A DNA stretch of 64,000 nt from Tetrapyrgos nigripes (taxonomy: Eukaryota; Basidiomycota; Agaricomycetes; Agaricales; Campanellaceae), in assembly GCA_013368315.1 (NCBI GenBank), contig JAACJM010000038.1, positions 186,001 through 250,000 of the forward strand, read 5' to 3'. The notes under the pieces were generated by a model. The model saw only the letters and a list, made by a program, of their open reading frames with translations, was not told the DNA's origin and did not search any database. The first letter of the stretch is position 1; each line of letters begins with the position of its first letter. A program made the translations under genes and the position numbers. Positions 53,011-64,000 of this stretch are shown in pieces.

Positions 53011-53980
53011 ATTTAAATCAATATAAAATAGAATAGCCTGGCCTCTTCCCCCCAAGTGTTGTTAACCATGCTGCTCAAGATCCCAGCAATGTCAGTACAT
53101 CTTGAGCCTCTCTATCAAACAATCTGATGTACTGTTAGTGTCTCTGAGATGTCTTGACCTTGCAAAGGAATTGATGCTCTCCCTTTGCAAAACAATAGGC
53201 AAGTTTTGTCCATTTATTGGCTATTTTACGTGGACACTAACTTGTTGCTTTCTTACAGAGACAGACACACTGGGAGACCTCATTGAGGGAAGTTATATTG
53301 GAAAGTTGGAGCTTCTATGTAAGTTTTCCTAAGTCTTATGATTGGCTATATTGAAACTTATTCTACATTCATATTCAGGTTCACCATAACCACCCCATGT
53401 ATGAATCATCTGTAGGTTACTTGTTGGCTTATCCCCTCTGGGTTTTGGGACATGAAAACCCACTTTGTTAGGTCCAAAAGTATACTATCGATGTGCTCAT
53501 TATGACCAGAGCTGTTGGTTGAAAAGAGCCCTCATTTTGGTTCTTATTCACTCTTTTAATTCTTACAATGACTGCTTCATATGCTCAAGAAACCACATTA
53601 TATGTATTGGTATTAGCTGAATGTTCTGACCCTAATTTATTCTCATACTACTTTATAGGCTACCTGGAACTGCAATAATGTTTTTCTTTAGGACTTGGTG
53701 TGACAAAATATGGATGCTTATCAGCCTGTTTCCCGGACCTTTCCCAGACCCCCAGGGCATCAGTTCTTGGTACTAGTCAGAGTAATACATCTCCCCTCTC
53801 CTATTACTACTTCTACATACAACCTCATGAGATGAATAATGAACAATTACAGATTCAACATGCTGATCTATCAGCAAATGAAAGAAGAAGACTTAACCAC
53901 TTACCTCAGGAGCCTGAGAGCCTACAGTTTACTTCTAACTAATGATTGTCACTGTCCAGCAAAGGTTTTGATAAAGTTCA
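53011..53980. other. Spacer without recognisable gene
   Basis: Short open frames only. No domain or element boundary seen. Confidence 0.35.
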
Positions 53981-54343
53981 ACATGAATGCAGATTCCAAG
54001 AGTAGGGAGCATTTTTGGAGGCCTCTGCACACATCCAGATAACTAGCAATGACTTGGAGACCACATCTCCAAGTTATTGCTAATGTTCTCCTTTTTCCAA
54101 ATTGCACTTCATCTTTAATTTCTTCACTTTTCATTTCCCACTTGTACCATACGCTTCTCCTGCTCAAATAACATTGTTTACATTGCCCCCAAGCCTTCAA
54201 CAGCACTTGGGGTCCATACACCTCCATATGGTGCATCTACATACATCTTTTCTTAAAAGTTCTAACTCTTTGAGTTAGACTTTTAGTGTACACTTGTGCA
54301 TTGCGTTTGCTATACTTACCCATTTGACCTGCTACTTCTACAC
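53981..54343 (-). repeat. Dispersed 432-bp repeat, copy 2
   Basis: Inverted relative to copies 1 and 3, lacking about the first 65 bp. Its left neighbour on the element strand (54345-54435) matches 49838-49945, showing that the repeat unit is longer than the 432-bp core. Confidence 0.85.
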
Positions 54344-54835
54344 CACTCCAGTCCGCAGTCACAGTACAGTGCACAGTAGCTCACTCTGTGTACACTGTAG
54401 CTGGTAAGCCTATTTAAGCATTGCTAACATAGGTAGCCTACATATCCAGCATGTTTGTAGGACAAAGGATTCTTCTTTTCCAAAACCAAGCCAAAAATTT
54501 GTGAGAGAGCATATCAGAATCAAGTTTGAGCATAGCAATGGGACTGGGCATAGATTCAGCAGGGGCAGAGGAGGCAGTTCTGGAGAGAGCTGGAAAGTCA
54601 GGTGTGATATGTGAAGCAGTGAAGAGTGTTTTGCCATTTCCAGTCCAGTTAGAGGTTCCAGGGTTATTAGGAATGGGCTTTCTCTTTGTCATGAGCACAT
54701 ATCACTGGAGAGGAAGACAGAATATCATCCTCTTTGTGAAAATTGAGCTTGGGAAACATGAAAGAACAATGAGAAAGTAAGAATGCAAAGGCAAACATAA
54801 ATAAAGACAAGCTGATAGCATTAGTGGCAGTGTCT

Positions 54836-54932
54836 TGTTAAGTCTGGGCAGATCCTAGTGCTAGGAAACACTATGGACCTGAGCAGAGAGGTCTATGGGA
54901 AGGAGTAGAACAAGGGTAAATCCAGATGGAAC
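54836..54932 (-). repeat. Truncated reverse Gypsy-1 family LTR
   Basis: TGTTAAGTCTGGGCAGATCC, then TAGTGCTAGGAAACAC, matches the left edge of the reverse-oriented LTRs at 4925 and 7163. Only about 97 bp remain. Confidence 0.8.
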
Positions 54933-57900
54933 TCATCACTCGAGGAGGATTAGCCACAACAGGTTGCCTTTCAATATGGTTACTCTAACTGTGATCATAC
55001 TTGTTCTACCTCAGATTCTGCCAGTCACATCCTCTGAGATATCATCAATAAGGCAGAGAAGCTGAAACTTGACATTCCCATTCAAACCTACTCCACCCTC
55101 CAATTCTGTTGATCTGAATCCAATATTTGCCCAGCTCCATTGGCAATAGGATTCTTGAGGATGTCAATATCAGTTTTTTGTGCAAATCAGCTATCACTCC
55201 AGATCCAGAAACTGAAGGAACATACTGTCACATTCAAGAAATTTCTTGACTATACTACTACAAGGCTATGCTCCTCTTAAAGCCGTCAACATGCTGTCTG
55301 ACCTGGTGGGCTTGCATAATTGGTCTGGATAGAATGTTAGTGTTGGAAAAGACAAATGCAGAATAGAAAGCTCACAGCAAAAAACATGGTTGTTCTGCCA
55401 CCTTGGCAGAAGTGCATGGGCAGTCTGGGAGTTAAAGCATGTCTCCAAGTGCATGCAGTCACACAGTCACAGACAGCAGTGCCTGAAGATGCAAAGAACT
55501 CAGTGTACAGGCATCCAGCATGTGTACAGTATCTGCATGTACTAGCCATAGCTGAAAAAAAAATGACCTCAGCCCATAATATCAATGAGTAAATAGTCAG
55601 ATTACTTCCTGTATGGTCTCTGTAGCATCATAAATAAAATAAAAAGAGAGAGACAAGAAAAGAACAGTAGTGATGGTGGAGAATGAAAAAAAAAAAAAAA
55701 CAACTTAGAGAAAAGTGCACTGTCCATGAAAGGCTTTCATAATTGTTTGGTCCAGACAAAGAAACATGTCATGTTGCACAAGCATACGCCCTCCCTGACT
55801 CTCCTGCAGACTAGACTGTTTGTTACTGATAAAGTACATAGATGTGTGTGGTACTAGTTTCATCCAACCATACAAAAATCTCCAAAACTATCAAAAACAC
55901 ATATCTGTATTCACATGTCAGTATCTTTACTTGCAGTAAAATGTCAGACAAGATTACAAAGTTGTGAATGATAAACAAACCTTGTCTCAGTAATAGTCTT
56001 GCAGGATGGACAGAGTAACTTGTGGGAGTGAGTGCTGAAGATGGGCAGAGGGAGAGAAGGATCAGACATGTCAAAGATTGTACTGTAAGATAATGGTAAG
56101 ATAATGGGTAGCAGGTCCAGTGTGGCATCATGAGATGATGGCAGAGAAATGAATGAAGCACCATAATGTGAAGGACTGGAGGATTGGAAGGTGAAGAGGA
56201 TGGCAGTGTTATGTGGTATGCAGAAATGAGTTTTCAAAATCAATTAGCTTCATGATCATGCATTCTTTAACAGTACTCTGAATCCCTTCTGGCAGCAATA
56301 GTATAGTAATCACGACAACTAAAAATTAGCAACCATACATTACATACTGATAGAAAACTCATATAGTTACATTGCAAGTTACATTGCAATGAGATACTCA
56401 ACAAGTTTATAGTTATCATAATTCCTTGCTCTGACCCTAAGTGTCCTTGGACTAAGTCCCTCAGCTGAAATGAATGGAGAATTGTTGTCAGTGGGCAACC
56501 AAGGTATTGGGGGCTGACTCTACATGAATGCCATACTTGGTATTGTAGAAGTTAACACTCTTCTTTGGACCACCAATGCACCCATGAGATAGCTCAAGGA
56601 TGAGGCAATTTCTTGAAGTGCATATATCTGAAACTGCAGGAGTATTGGACAGTGAAAGAATAAATTGAACACATTACCTTGTGTAATTATAACCACAAGT
56701 TCCCAAAGGAGAGGCGAGTTCTGCACCTTCAAGCACAATCTCTTTGCTATTGACAAACACAGAGTATCATCCCTTTCCAGCACCATTTTCACTGAGATAT
56801 CCAGTATCCATCCTAACCAGCTCATTCTTCTTAATGAAATTGTTGAAAGTCTTGATAATTTTGGGAGATATCTTCACTCGCATCAGATTCCAAGGTAACA
56901 AAGAGATTTCTTGTTGTTGGAAAGCTCAGGTCTGATAAAGTTTCTTGCCCAGTCAAATTGAGGGCTAGACCAATTGCCTGCAGAATAGAGTGAGAGAGAT
57001 GACCCCAGGGTCATTGAGCTGCAGGAATAATTAGTTTAACATAAAACAGTAAAGCAGAATCTTACCCTGACACTGCAACAGCTAGAACAACACTTGAGGA
57101 CAATATTCATAGTAGAATTAACAAGCTCAGGATACTCACAAGCATTCTGAATGACCACTCACCATGACAATATTTCCTAGTAGATATTTCAGACTCAATC
57201 AGCCACAAGAGATGAGCAGTCACCTTTATGATTCTTGAAAATACAAGACTTGTTGGCCTTGAGATTGTAGGGGATTCCCTTGGGTCTGCAAACCTTAACA
57301 GGCTTATGGAGGATGCATGAGTCAGCTGGTTTACTATGTGCAAAGTAAGAAGCCCAGTCTTCAGCAACCCACACATCAATGACCTCTATGGAAAGAGAAT
57401 CCAAGAAGACTTGTTTGAGAATCAGGTCCAGCTATTCCAGTGACTGGAAGTTGTGGAGGGGAGGAATCTGGTATTAAGGCCCCTTGAAAGTTGTATAAAT
57501 GGAATGGGGCTTCAATCAAGATGCACTTGTTGCTAAATGCAAGCACAGTATTCTCCTTCATCATACAGCTGGAAACCTTCCATGTCCTTGTGTCCAGGTT
57601 TTGACAGGTTCCTGATATTTTGGGAAAACTCCAGCAGCTGCGAGACCAGAGAATGGATGCTATATTTGCCTATAAAGATGGTGGAGATAACGCAGGAATT
57701 GTGCAGGAAGACATAGTACGGAAAGAAAATTCTTAGTGGTTGTCATTGTACTTAGCCTCTGATAGTGTAGATACATATCTTCTGCTAGTTAAACTGAATT
57801 TTGAGTAAAATTCATGATTTTCACTGGCTTTTGTGCAGTTGTGTACGGTATCAAGAATGGAGATGCACTTGAGTCAGTAGTATGTGTTGTCAATCCTGGT

Positions 57901-58714
57901 TCCTGGTGTTGCCTGAACTTCTCTGGCGAATTACTACACATGGGCCGATCAATTTCAGTGGCAGTGCTGCATGTCTGTTCTCTTTGATCATGAACCTTAA
58001 GCTTTTATGGTCCTCGCTGTCTGGTTTACTGACACCTTTATTGATGCCTACTTCACTGAGATTCCATTGCTGTTAACCAACTGGCAGCTGGAGAACCTGA
58101 TATGTATGGCCAGAATGGTTATGTAATATAAAAATATTTGATATACTTAGCATCAACAGACTCAACCCTATTCATACTGTATGTCTGACAGCAATGCTGA
58201 TCTCAATGCAATCTTTGCTCTTGCTCTAGCTCATACCAATGGGCATAGGCCTGCCCATACCACTTCAATATCTACACCTGGTCAACTTTGTCTATCCATG
58301 CACCAGGTACACCAGCAGAATTATTTTGTTAGAATTGTCACATTGACTTTCCTCAAAATGTACAAAATACTCAACATCTCATTAAAAAGACACTTGAGCA
58401 TAAGGAAGAGCGAAAGGAAATACAACTCAAGATGATGTTGGAACTAAGGAGGCTTGCTGAGAAGTTGGGGAAAAGAATTTTCTGGATGAAAGGATTTTGT
58501 AGCAACGAGATTCTGATGCACTAGAGCGGTCAGTAACTGTGTGGTTCAAGTGAGTCTTGAACAAATTCTTTGAAAAAATTGATGTCTTTTGTCTCTAAAA
58601 ATACCTTCAATGGCTGATTTCTAGCTAGAGAAAAATCCAGTTTTCAGTGCTATCTTGTCTTCTGTTTTGCTAGTTTTGTCAGTTTGCTATCTCTGGTACA
58701 TGAAAAGATAATAT
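54933..58714. other. Long stretch without recognisable gene
   Basis: I see scattered short open frames without family text, an A15-16 run near 55686 and no LTR, TIR or tandem array. Some GT-AG-like spacing exists, but no gene model can be supported. Confidence 0.4.
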
Positions 58715-59149
58715 GAAGGCAGATATTAACTGATTTGGCCAAAATGGAAACGGGAGATAGATAATAATGGACGAAAGGCTGTGTAGAAGTAGCAGGTCAA
58801 ACAGGTAAGTAGAGCGATCGCAATACACAAGTGTACACTAAAAGTCTCAAATCAAAGAGTTAGAACTTTTAAGAAAACATGTATGTAGATACACCATATG
58901 GAAGTGTATGGACCCCAAGCGCTGTTGAAGGCTTGGGGGCAATGTAAACAATGTTATTTGAACAGGAGAAACGTATGGTACAAGTAGGAAATGAACAGTG
59001 AAGAAATCAAAGATGAAGTGCAATTTGGCAAAAGGAGAACATTAGCAATAACTTGGAGATACAGTCTCTCCAAGCCATTGCTAGTTATTTAGTTGTGTGC
59101 AGAGGCCTTCAAAAATGCTCCCTAACCTTGGAATCTGCATTCATGTCGA
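58715..59149 (+). repeat. Dispersed 432-bp repeat, copy 3
   Basis: Direct copy of 50326-50757, from GAAGGCAGATATTAACTG to TGCATTCATGTCGA, with scattered substitutions. The flanks differ from those of copy 1 immediately outside the core, which suggests these are true repeat edges. Confidence 0.85.
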
Positions 59150-59192
59150 CCTCTATATTAGTATTCAACATCTTTTTTTGACTTTCACCTCA

Positions 59193-59287
59193 TGTATTCA
59201 CATGTTTTTTGACTTTAGCCTTCATTGTTCAAATACCGTTGTATTCACATGTTTTTTTGACTTTAGCCTTCATTGTTCAAATACCGT
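59193..59287 (+). repeat. Tandem duplication, 47-bp unit
   Basis: Two consecutive copies of TGTATTCACATGTTTTTT plus GACTTTAGCCTTCATTGTTC and AAATACCGT, differing by one T. A third, weaker start precedes it. Confidence 0.85.
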
Positions 59288-61170
59288 CACCTGTCAGTCC
59301 ATTTTTGACTATGAACTTCATCTATCATTACACTCACTGTCACCTGTCATTCCATTGCTGTCATCTCCATCACCAGAACCATTCAGAATGGCTCCAAACT
59401 GTTTTGTATTTATACTCATCAGTTCCAATTGTTCTAATTTTAGTCCTTACTTGACTCCAGGAGCTATTGCTACACTGGGTGAGGTGAAGAGAGGTGAGGG
59501 GGACACACACCATGTTCAAGATTAAAACAATGGATGATGCACCTATAGACCAAGCTGTACTCTATACAGCAACCCTCCTTCATAATCTCTGGAGAAACTC
59601 CTCTCAACATTCATGGAGCAGGGCTGGGTGATGGAACAAAGCACAGAGGCCATGTCAGTGACGACTGGGTGATGGCAGTTGGAGAATGAGAGAGTGATCT
59701 AGGGTAAAGGAAGAACTGGGAACCTCTCAGGCCACTGTACAGGGACTAAGGATGAGTAAGCCAGTACCAGGCCTAAGTCAACATAGTACTGAGATATCCT
59801 GAGCAGTATGAATCAGAGGAACACTATATATACAATAGATAGCTGGAGAGTGAGGGTAGAGGACACTATATCAAGGACACTATATCAAGGAACTATGATG
59901 CCAACTGTCAAGGATAGCAAAGGAAGGAGCTGTAAAGACAGGTGATGATGGATAGATATAGGTATATTAAGTGGAAATCAGAGAAGTGATAGAAGTGATG
60001 GAAAACAGGGTCAACTTTGTAACAACATATCTCTACAGAGACCAGTGGCAGTATCATTGTAACTGAACTGCAGATTTTAACCTGGCTACTCCTGAACTCC
60101 CATGTCCAGACCCAGATCATGACAGATGAAAAAGCTCAGGAGGATCTGGAGGTCTACAATTTCTCCAACAATAGTCAGCCACCAGGATATTTGAGCTTAA
60201 CATGGAGAGGAACTGTCATGAGAAAACAGATTGGAATATGTTCCAACAGTCTGGTGTATACCCTGAGCTCCCACCATCACCACCACATAATCCCACTCAG
60301 TCTGCCCAGGTTTGACTCTCCAGATCCACAGTGAGTGCTATGATTTCACACTCTGTTTTTGTTTCTTTTTTGTTTCACAATCAGGAGAAAGGCAACTGAC
60401 CAGAAGCAGTCTTTTTCAGCCACAAGCACAAGAAGAAATGCTGAAAAACTTCAATGACTCTCATACCTTACGTTCTGTTTGTGGTGAGCAACAGTCAAGA
60501 GCTTGAAGGGTCTGGAGAGGCAAGGATTTGGAGAGTCTAACAACAATCTGTACTGGTTGAAGCTATATATATCTCAACCTTCCAGACTATCAACATTTCA
60601 ACCTCACTCTTTCCCAAACCCTAAAGAAAGTAGCATTTGTGAGGAAAGGGTAGAGGAAGGCAAAGACAGTAGATTGGTCCAACAATTTGATCCTGTGTTC
60701 TGTCATTGAGGCTCCTAGACTCAATATAAGGTTATAGCTCCTCTTGCTTTACACACTCCTGCCCAACTCCTCTGATAATGACATAGAGATATGGGATTGG
60801 ATCCATGATAGAGAAGCTCTATTGTGTTACAATACAGGAGATTGCAGAGCAGGTGATGCTGGCCTGCTTGAGCACTTCAAGCTCATTCTTAGTGGTAGAG
60901 ATATCACCATTGATTATAAGTAAGTCTATTGCATCAATATAGTTACACTGAGCTCTCACAGATTCTAGAATGAAACATCATGGAGTTAGCCCTCTAAGCT
61001 TAGTTAGTTCTATTTGGGCATTGTACTGATGTGTTGGATAGGGATTGCCCAGGATGTGAGGGGGACTACTTCAATCATGATGGTGTTATTTCACATCTGC
61101 AGGAAGGCTGTAAGAGCATTGAGAGGAGCAGTTCTTTGCTCTTTAAGCTTAATGAAATTTCCTGCCATTG
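59288..61170. other. Low-information stretch with possible gene fragments
   Basis: No supported gene. Open pieces at 60119-60334 and 60503-60709 have coding-like composition (DEKAQEDLEVYNFSNNSQPP; REVEEGKDSRLVQQFDP-like text), but no domain or splice model. A short duplication, AGGACACTATATCA, lies near 59860-59890. Confidence 0.3.
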
Positions 61171-61171
61171 C

Positions 61172-61425
61172 CTACATTATATCTGACATGGAGGCTGCTA
61201 AACCCTTCATTAAAGACTCCCAATGCTATCCATTTCTCTCAGGTGGCCATCACCAGAGGCCACACATTTGAAGTCTTCCATGAAAAACCCTTCTCTGACA
61301 AGGTTGCCAACTTACTGAAAAATCACATCTCAACTGGCAACCAACTGGCAACCTCAAGCTGGTCAAATTTGCTAAAGCTCTTGTCACAGATAGCAGAACA
61401 GTCCTATCAAAGGGGTTACCAGGTA
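61172..61425 (+). pseudogene. Gene fragment, plus-strand member of an inverted pair
   Basis: Reads YIISDMEAAKPFIKDSQ, then in a shifted frame VAITRGHTFEVFHEKPF and TGNLKLVKFAKALVT. The same text on the minus strand at 61505-61740 is open through the whole length, so this copy carries frameshifts. Protein family not recognised. Confidence 0.5.
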
Positions 61426-61504
61426 TGATCTGGAGGAGACCTCAAGGCCACCCAGAAGAGATAGGCCCTGTGAACAACAGAGCAGGATGGTCTTCTCTCT
61501 TTAC

Positions 61505-61740
61505 ATTATACCACTCCTTTGATAGGACTGTTTTCCCATCTGTGACAAGTGCTTTAGCAAATTTAACCAGCTTGAGGTTGCCAGTTGGTTGCCAGTAAGT
61601 AAGTTGGGTTTTTGCATGGAAGACCTCAAATGTGTGGCCTCTGGTGATGGCCACCTGAGAGAAATGGACAGCATTGGAAGTCTTTTTAGTGAAGGGTTTA
61701 GCAGCCTCCATATCAGATATAATGTAGGCATCTGGGCATT
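61505..61740 (-). pseudogene. Gene fragment, minus-strand member of an inverted pair
   Basis: The minus strand is open with PDAYIISDMEAAKPFTKKTS, NAVHFSQVAITRGHTFEVFH and NLKLVKFAKALVTDGKTVLS. Together with 61172-61425 it forms an inverted duplication separated by about 80 bp. The coding-like reading and its preservation in two copies suggest a real protein segment, family unknown. Confidence 0.5.
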
Positions 61741-61859
61741 TTTGGGCAGAAAATCTGGTGGTCACACACAATATCATATGTGCTCTGACAGGCTGTTATT
61801 CTGACATCTTGTTTAGCTCAATAACAGAGGAAACTTCTCTTGTCAATCAGAAAAAGCTT

Positions 61860-62258
61860 TAACCTAAAGAATGCATGGGTTGCCTACAGTATATAGGAAC
61901 TCAAACACTACAGGAACTTCTGCCTGCTGGTTCTTTCCCTTCTCCTTCAGCTCCTACAAGCACGCTGACAAGGTGTACATCAAGTCAAATGGCATTGGGT
62001 GCATATCCAATATCAGTCCACACATGCTTTGGCTCACTTCAGAGACAAAAAAGTGGTACTTCTCATCTTTGGAAAACACACTGACATCTAGCCTGCCAAA
62101 GACCACTGTCTATTATTAACGCTCTTCATGCTTGATGAGAGCTTGGACTATCTTCTCTATGAACATGTAAAAGTTCTCTCTTGCCTCTATCAGTTTCTGC
62201 TTTGGACAGGGGCCAACTGTCTTCAGCACCAAAGGCAGTGGCAACTACGCAACTTACC
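61860..62258. other. Short stretch with a possible exon before the copia LTR
   Basis: An open reading near 61950-62115 (HADKVYIKSNGIGCISNISP) is possible but unsupported. Nothing else seen. Confidence 0.25.
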
Positions 62259-62560
62259 TGTGGATAGAGAATAGCTTGTAAGGCTTGTAAGAGGCTTATT
62301 GAGCGATGAGAGTTAAGTATAAAACTTATTATTTGGAGGACTATCTACGTCCTTATATACCTTTGAGGAGGTACAAATACATGTAACTAATACTAGAGTA
62401 ACAATAAGATTCTATTGTACTTGATAGTACAATGCTGGTTTCGTACACTATTGTTGTACTACATTTATTGTCTATATAATCTTATTGTTCTATTTATAAC
62501 TACTACTATTGTTCTACATAGATGATGTTGATGGCTGCAACTGAATGCGCCAATTCAACA
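62259..62560 (-). repeat. Copia 3' LTR
   Basis: About 302 bp. On the element strand it opens TGTTGAATTGGCGCATTC right after a purine tract and ends ATCCACA. The outer edge at 62259 is inferred from the TG...CA rule. It contains many AT-rich inverted pairs (TAGTACAAT-type). Confidence 0.75.
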
Positions 62561-62577
62561 CTCCCCCTTGCTAAGCA
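62561..62577 (-). promoter_or_regulatory. Copia polypurine tract
   Basis: On the element strand TGCTTAGCAAGGGGGAG lies immediately before the LTR, the usual plus-strand priming site. Confidence 0.75.
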
Positions 62578-62676
62578 GCACGGTAGTGCGTGTAAGCATA
62601 GGTAAGTGCTGTAAGCAGCCATGAAAGGAAGGGATCCAGTGTCTCGATATTTTCGATGCGATGTATAGGACTTTCT

Positions 62677-64000
62677 TCAATTATAAAACTGAAGTCCTAA
62701 TTGTTTCCTGAACTTCTCAAACTTTACTCGATCTAGAGCTTTAGTGAGTAGATCTGCAGGGTTATTGCTTCCTTCAATGAAGAATAACTTGACTGTCTCG
62801 TCGATGACTTTTCTTGAACAAAATGATATCGAATATCAATGTGCTTGGTTCGCTTATCCATGACAGGGTTTGATGCAATAAAAATTGATCCCTGATTGTC
62901 ACTGTAAATTGGAATAGTGTGGAGAGGATATTCAATTTCACTGAGAAGAGTCTTGATCCAGAACGGTTTTTTGTTGTCTAGACGTCCAGCTAAATGGTGC
63001 TTGGGCTAATTGTAGAAAGAAGCCAGTTTGAGATTTGCGAGATCCAGGATCTGATCCTCAATCGGAGTCTGTATAGGCTGATAAGCCTTCTCCCCCTCGA
63101 CTGTTGTATACAAGAGCATATTTTCTAGTGCCAACGAGGTAACGGCAAATGTCTTTCGCCTTATTGTAGTGTTCTTGTGAGGGGTTTGCAGCAAATTGCG
63201 CAAGTTTTGTGACAGCAAAAGAGATATCAGGACGTGTCCCTAACATTAAGTAGAGTTAAGGATCCTATTATTTCCTGATAACTTTGACACAGAGTATAGT
63301 TAACAGGAGTGTCTTTTGGAAGAGGAAGAGGATAATAATTGGCGGGTAATGGAGTAGCAGAAGCTTTTGCGTTTTGCATTCCATATGTCTCTAGGATTTT
63401 ATCCAGATAAGCGCACTGGTCTAAAGAGACCTTGCTGCCTTTCCTGGTAATTCTCATCCTAAGGAATTCTTTAGCATCACCTAGATCCCTACATTCCCAT
63501 CTCTTCATAAAGTTTCCTTTGATTCGTAAGACTAAGGTTTTGTTAGCTCCACAGAATAGAACGTCATCCACATAGACTACGGCAATAACGATAGAATTTT
63601 CAATAAGATCATTGTTGGCGTTATAGCGTTTGTGAATGAAGATTCTGGCCTCGGAAATTTGTTTAAAACCAAGTTCCGCCATGGACTTATCAAGACTTTT
63701 CCACCACGCAAGTCCTGCTTGTTTGAGTCCGTAAAGAGCATGAAGAAGCTGGACAACTTTATGCTCTTGTCCTTTTTCTTTAAAGGCTTCTGGTTGTTCC
63801 ATATAGATTTCTTCATCGAGTAAGCCATATAAATAGGCTGATTGGACGTTGACACTGGACACGTGCCAACCCTTAAGTGCAGCTAAAGCGAATATTAAGT
63901 GCACAGTCTCGAATCGAACAACAGGCGAATATACTTGATCAAAGTCTATGCCTTCGATCTGTGAAAAACCTTTTGCAATGAGTCTTGCCTTTTTATGACC
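62677..64000 (-). pseudogene. pol: Copia pol: reverse transcriptase and RNase H
   Basis: From the window edge the minus strand reads KARLIAKGFSQIEGIDFDQV, YSPVVRFETV, SVNVQSAYLYGLLDEEIYME, LLHALYGLKQAGLAWW and the catalytic box VVYVDDVLFCG. It then gives SLDQCAYLDKILETYGMQNA and the linker. A 1-base frameshift near 63235 leads into YLMLGTRPDISFAVTKLAQF and the RNase H start. The text then breaks again and ends with TKHIDIRYHFVQEK, a 1-base deletion, and DETVKLFFIEGSNNPADLLT to the stop at 62677. Order and motifs are those of Ty1/copia. Confidence 0.93.

Larger units (their letters stand above)
62259..64000 (-). mobile_element. Ty1/copia element, 3' part, runs off the window
   Basis: Minus-strand element with 3' LTR at 62259-62560, polypurine tract and the RT-RNase H end of pol. 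The remainder (gag, protease, integrase, 5' LTR) lies beyond 64000. RT conserves its catalytic box, while at least two frameshifts are visible. Confidence 0.92.

Noticed and set aside
55680..55700. A-run as a LINE or SINE poly(A) tail
   Set aside because: No element body, target duplication or related copy is visible upstream.

Overview
The window is almost entirely repetitive DNA from a filamentous fungus, most likely a mushroom-forming basidiomycete. The evidence is the style of the LTR retrotransposons (multi-ORF Ty3/gypsy elements and a chromovirus), short ~55-bp GT-AG introns with CTAAC-like branch sites, and nonsense changes typical of methylated-CpG decay. I found no intact host housekeeping gene, rRNA, tRNA or CRISPR array. 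All element names below are local labels.

Layout. 1-8657: Gypsy-1, a decayed chromovirus on the + strand. It is interrupted by two reverse-oriented LTR copies of its own family, and it carries a convergent three-exon gene with a Zn2Cys6-type cluster on the - strand. 8658-11120: spacer with two charged or coiled-coil hypothetical coding fragments. 11160-16678 plus 39322-39391: Gypsy-C, a degraded + strand relative of Gypsy-B whose 3' LTR is split by a very large insertion.

16679-39318: a 22.6-kb CACTA-like structure. It has terminal inverted repeats of about 1.1 kb starting CACTGG, a 3-bp TGA target duplication and dense subterminal repeats, and it contains GGCAGAC-type tandem repeats. Gypsy-A (19654-33797) sits in the tandem repeat. 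Gypsy-B (24467-33763, 5-bp duplication AATAC) sits inside the 5' LTR of Gypsy-A. A long-inverted-repeat element (34276-37465) lies in the same structure and holds an hAT-like element (36317-37401, 8-bp duplication GAAGGCCT).

39400-44460: Gypsy-E RT/RNaseH fragments on the + strand, split by a 3.2-kb TIR element (6-bp duplication CTACAG) and a 507-bp palindromic CACTA-type MITE (TAA duplication). 44480-48420: Gypsy-D on the - strand, with its reverse transcriptase catalytic box deleted. 48430-62258: low-information DNA with gene fragments, a three-copy interspersed repeat, LTR remnants of the Gypsy-1 family and an inverted gene-fragment pair. 62259-64000: the 3' part of a Ty1/copia element on the - strand, running off the window.

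How the parts work together: the window is best read as a transposon graveyard with a datable order. Gypsy-C is oldest, then the CACTA-like element in its LTR, then Gypsy-A in the tandem repeat, then Gypsy-B, whose two LTRs differ by about eight bases in 652. The most unusual contents are the antisense Zn2Cys6 gene of Gypsy-1, the uncharacterised 488-residue ORF lying between protease and reverse transcriptase in Gypsy-B, and the satellite-bearing CACTA-like element.
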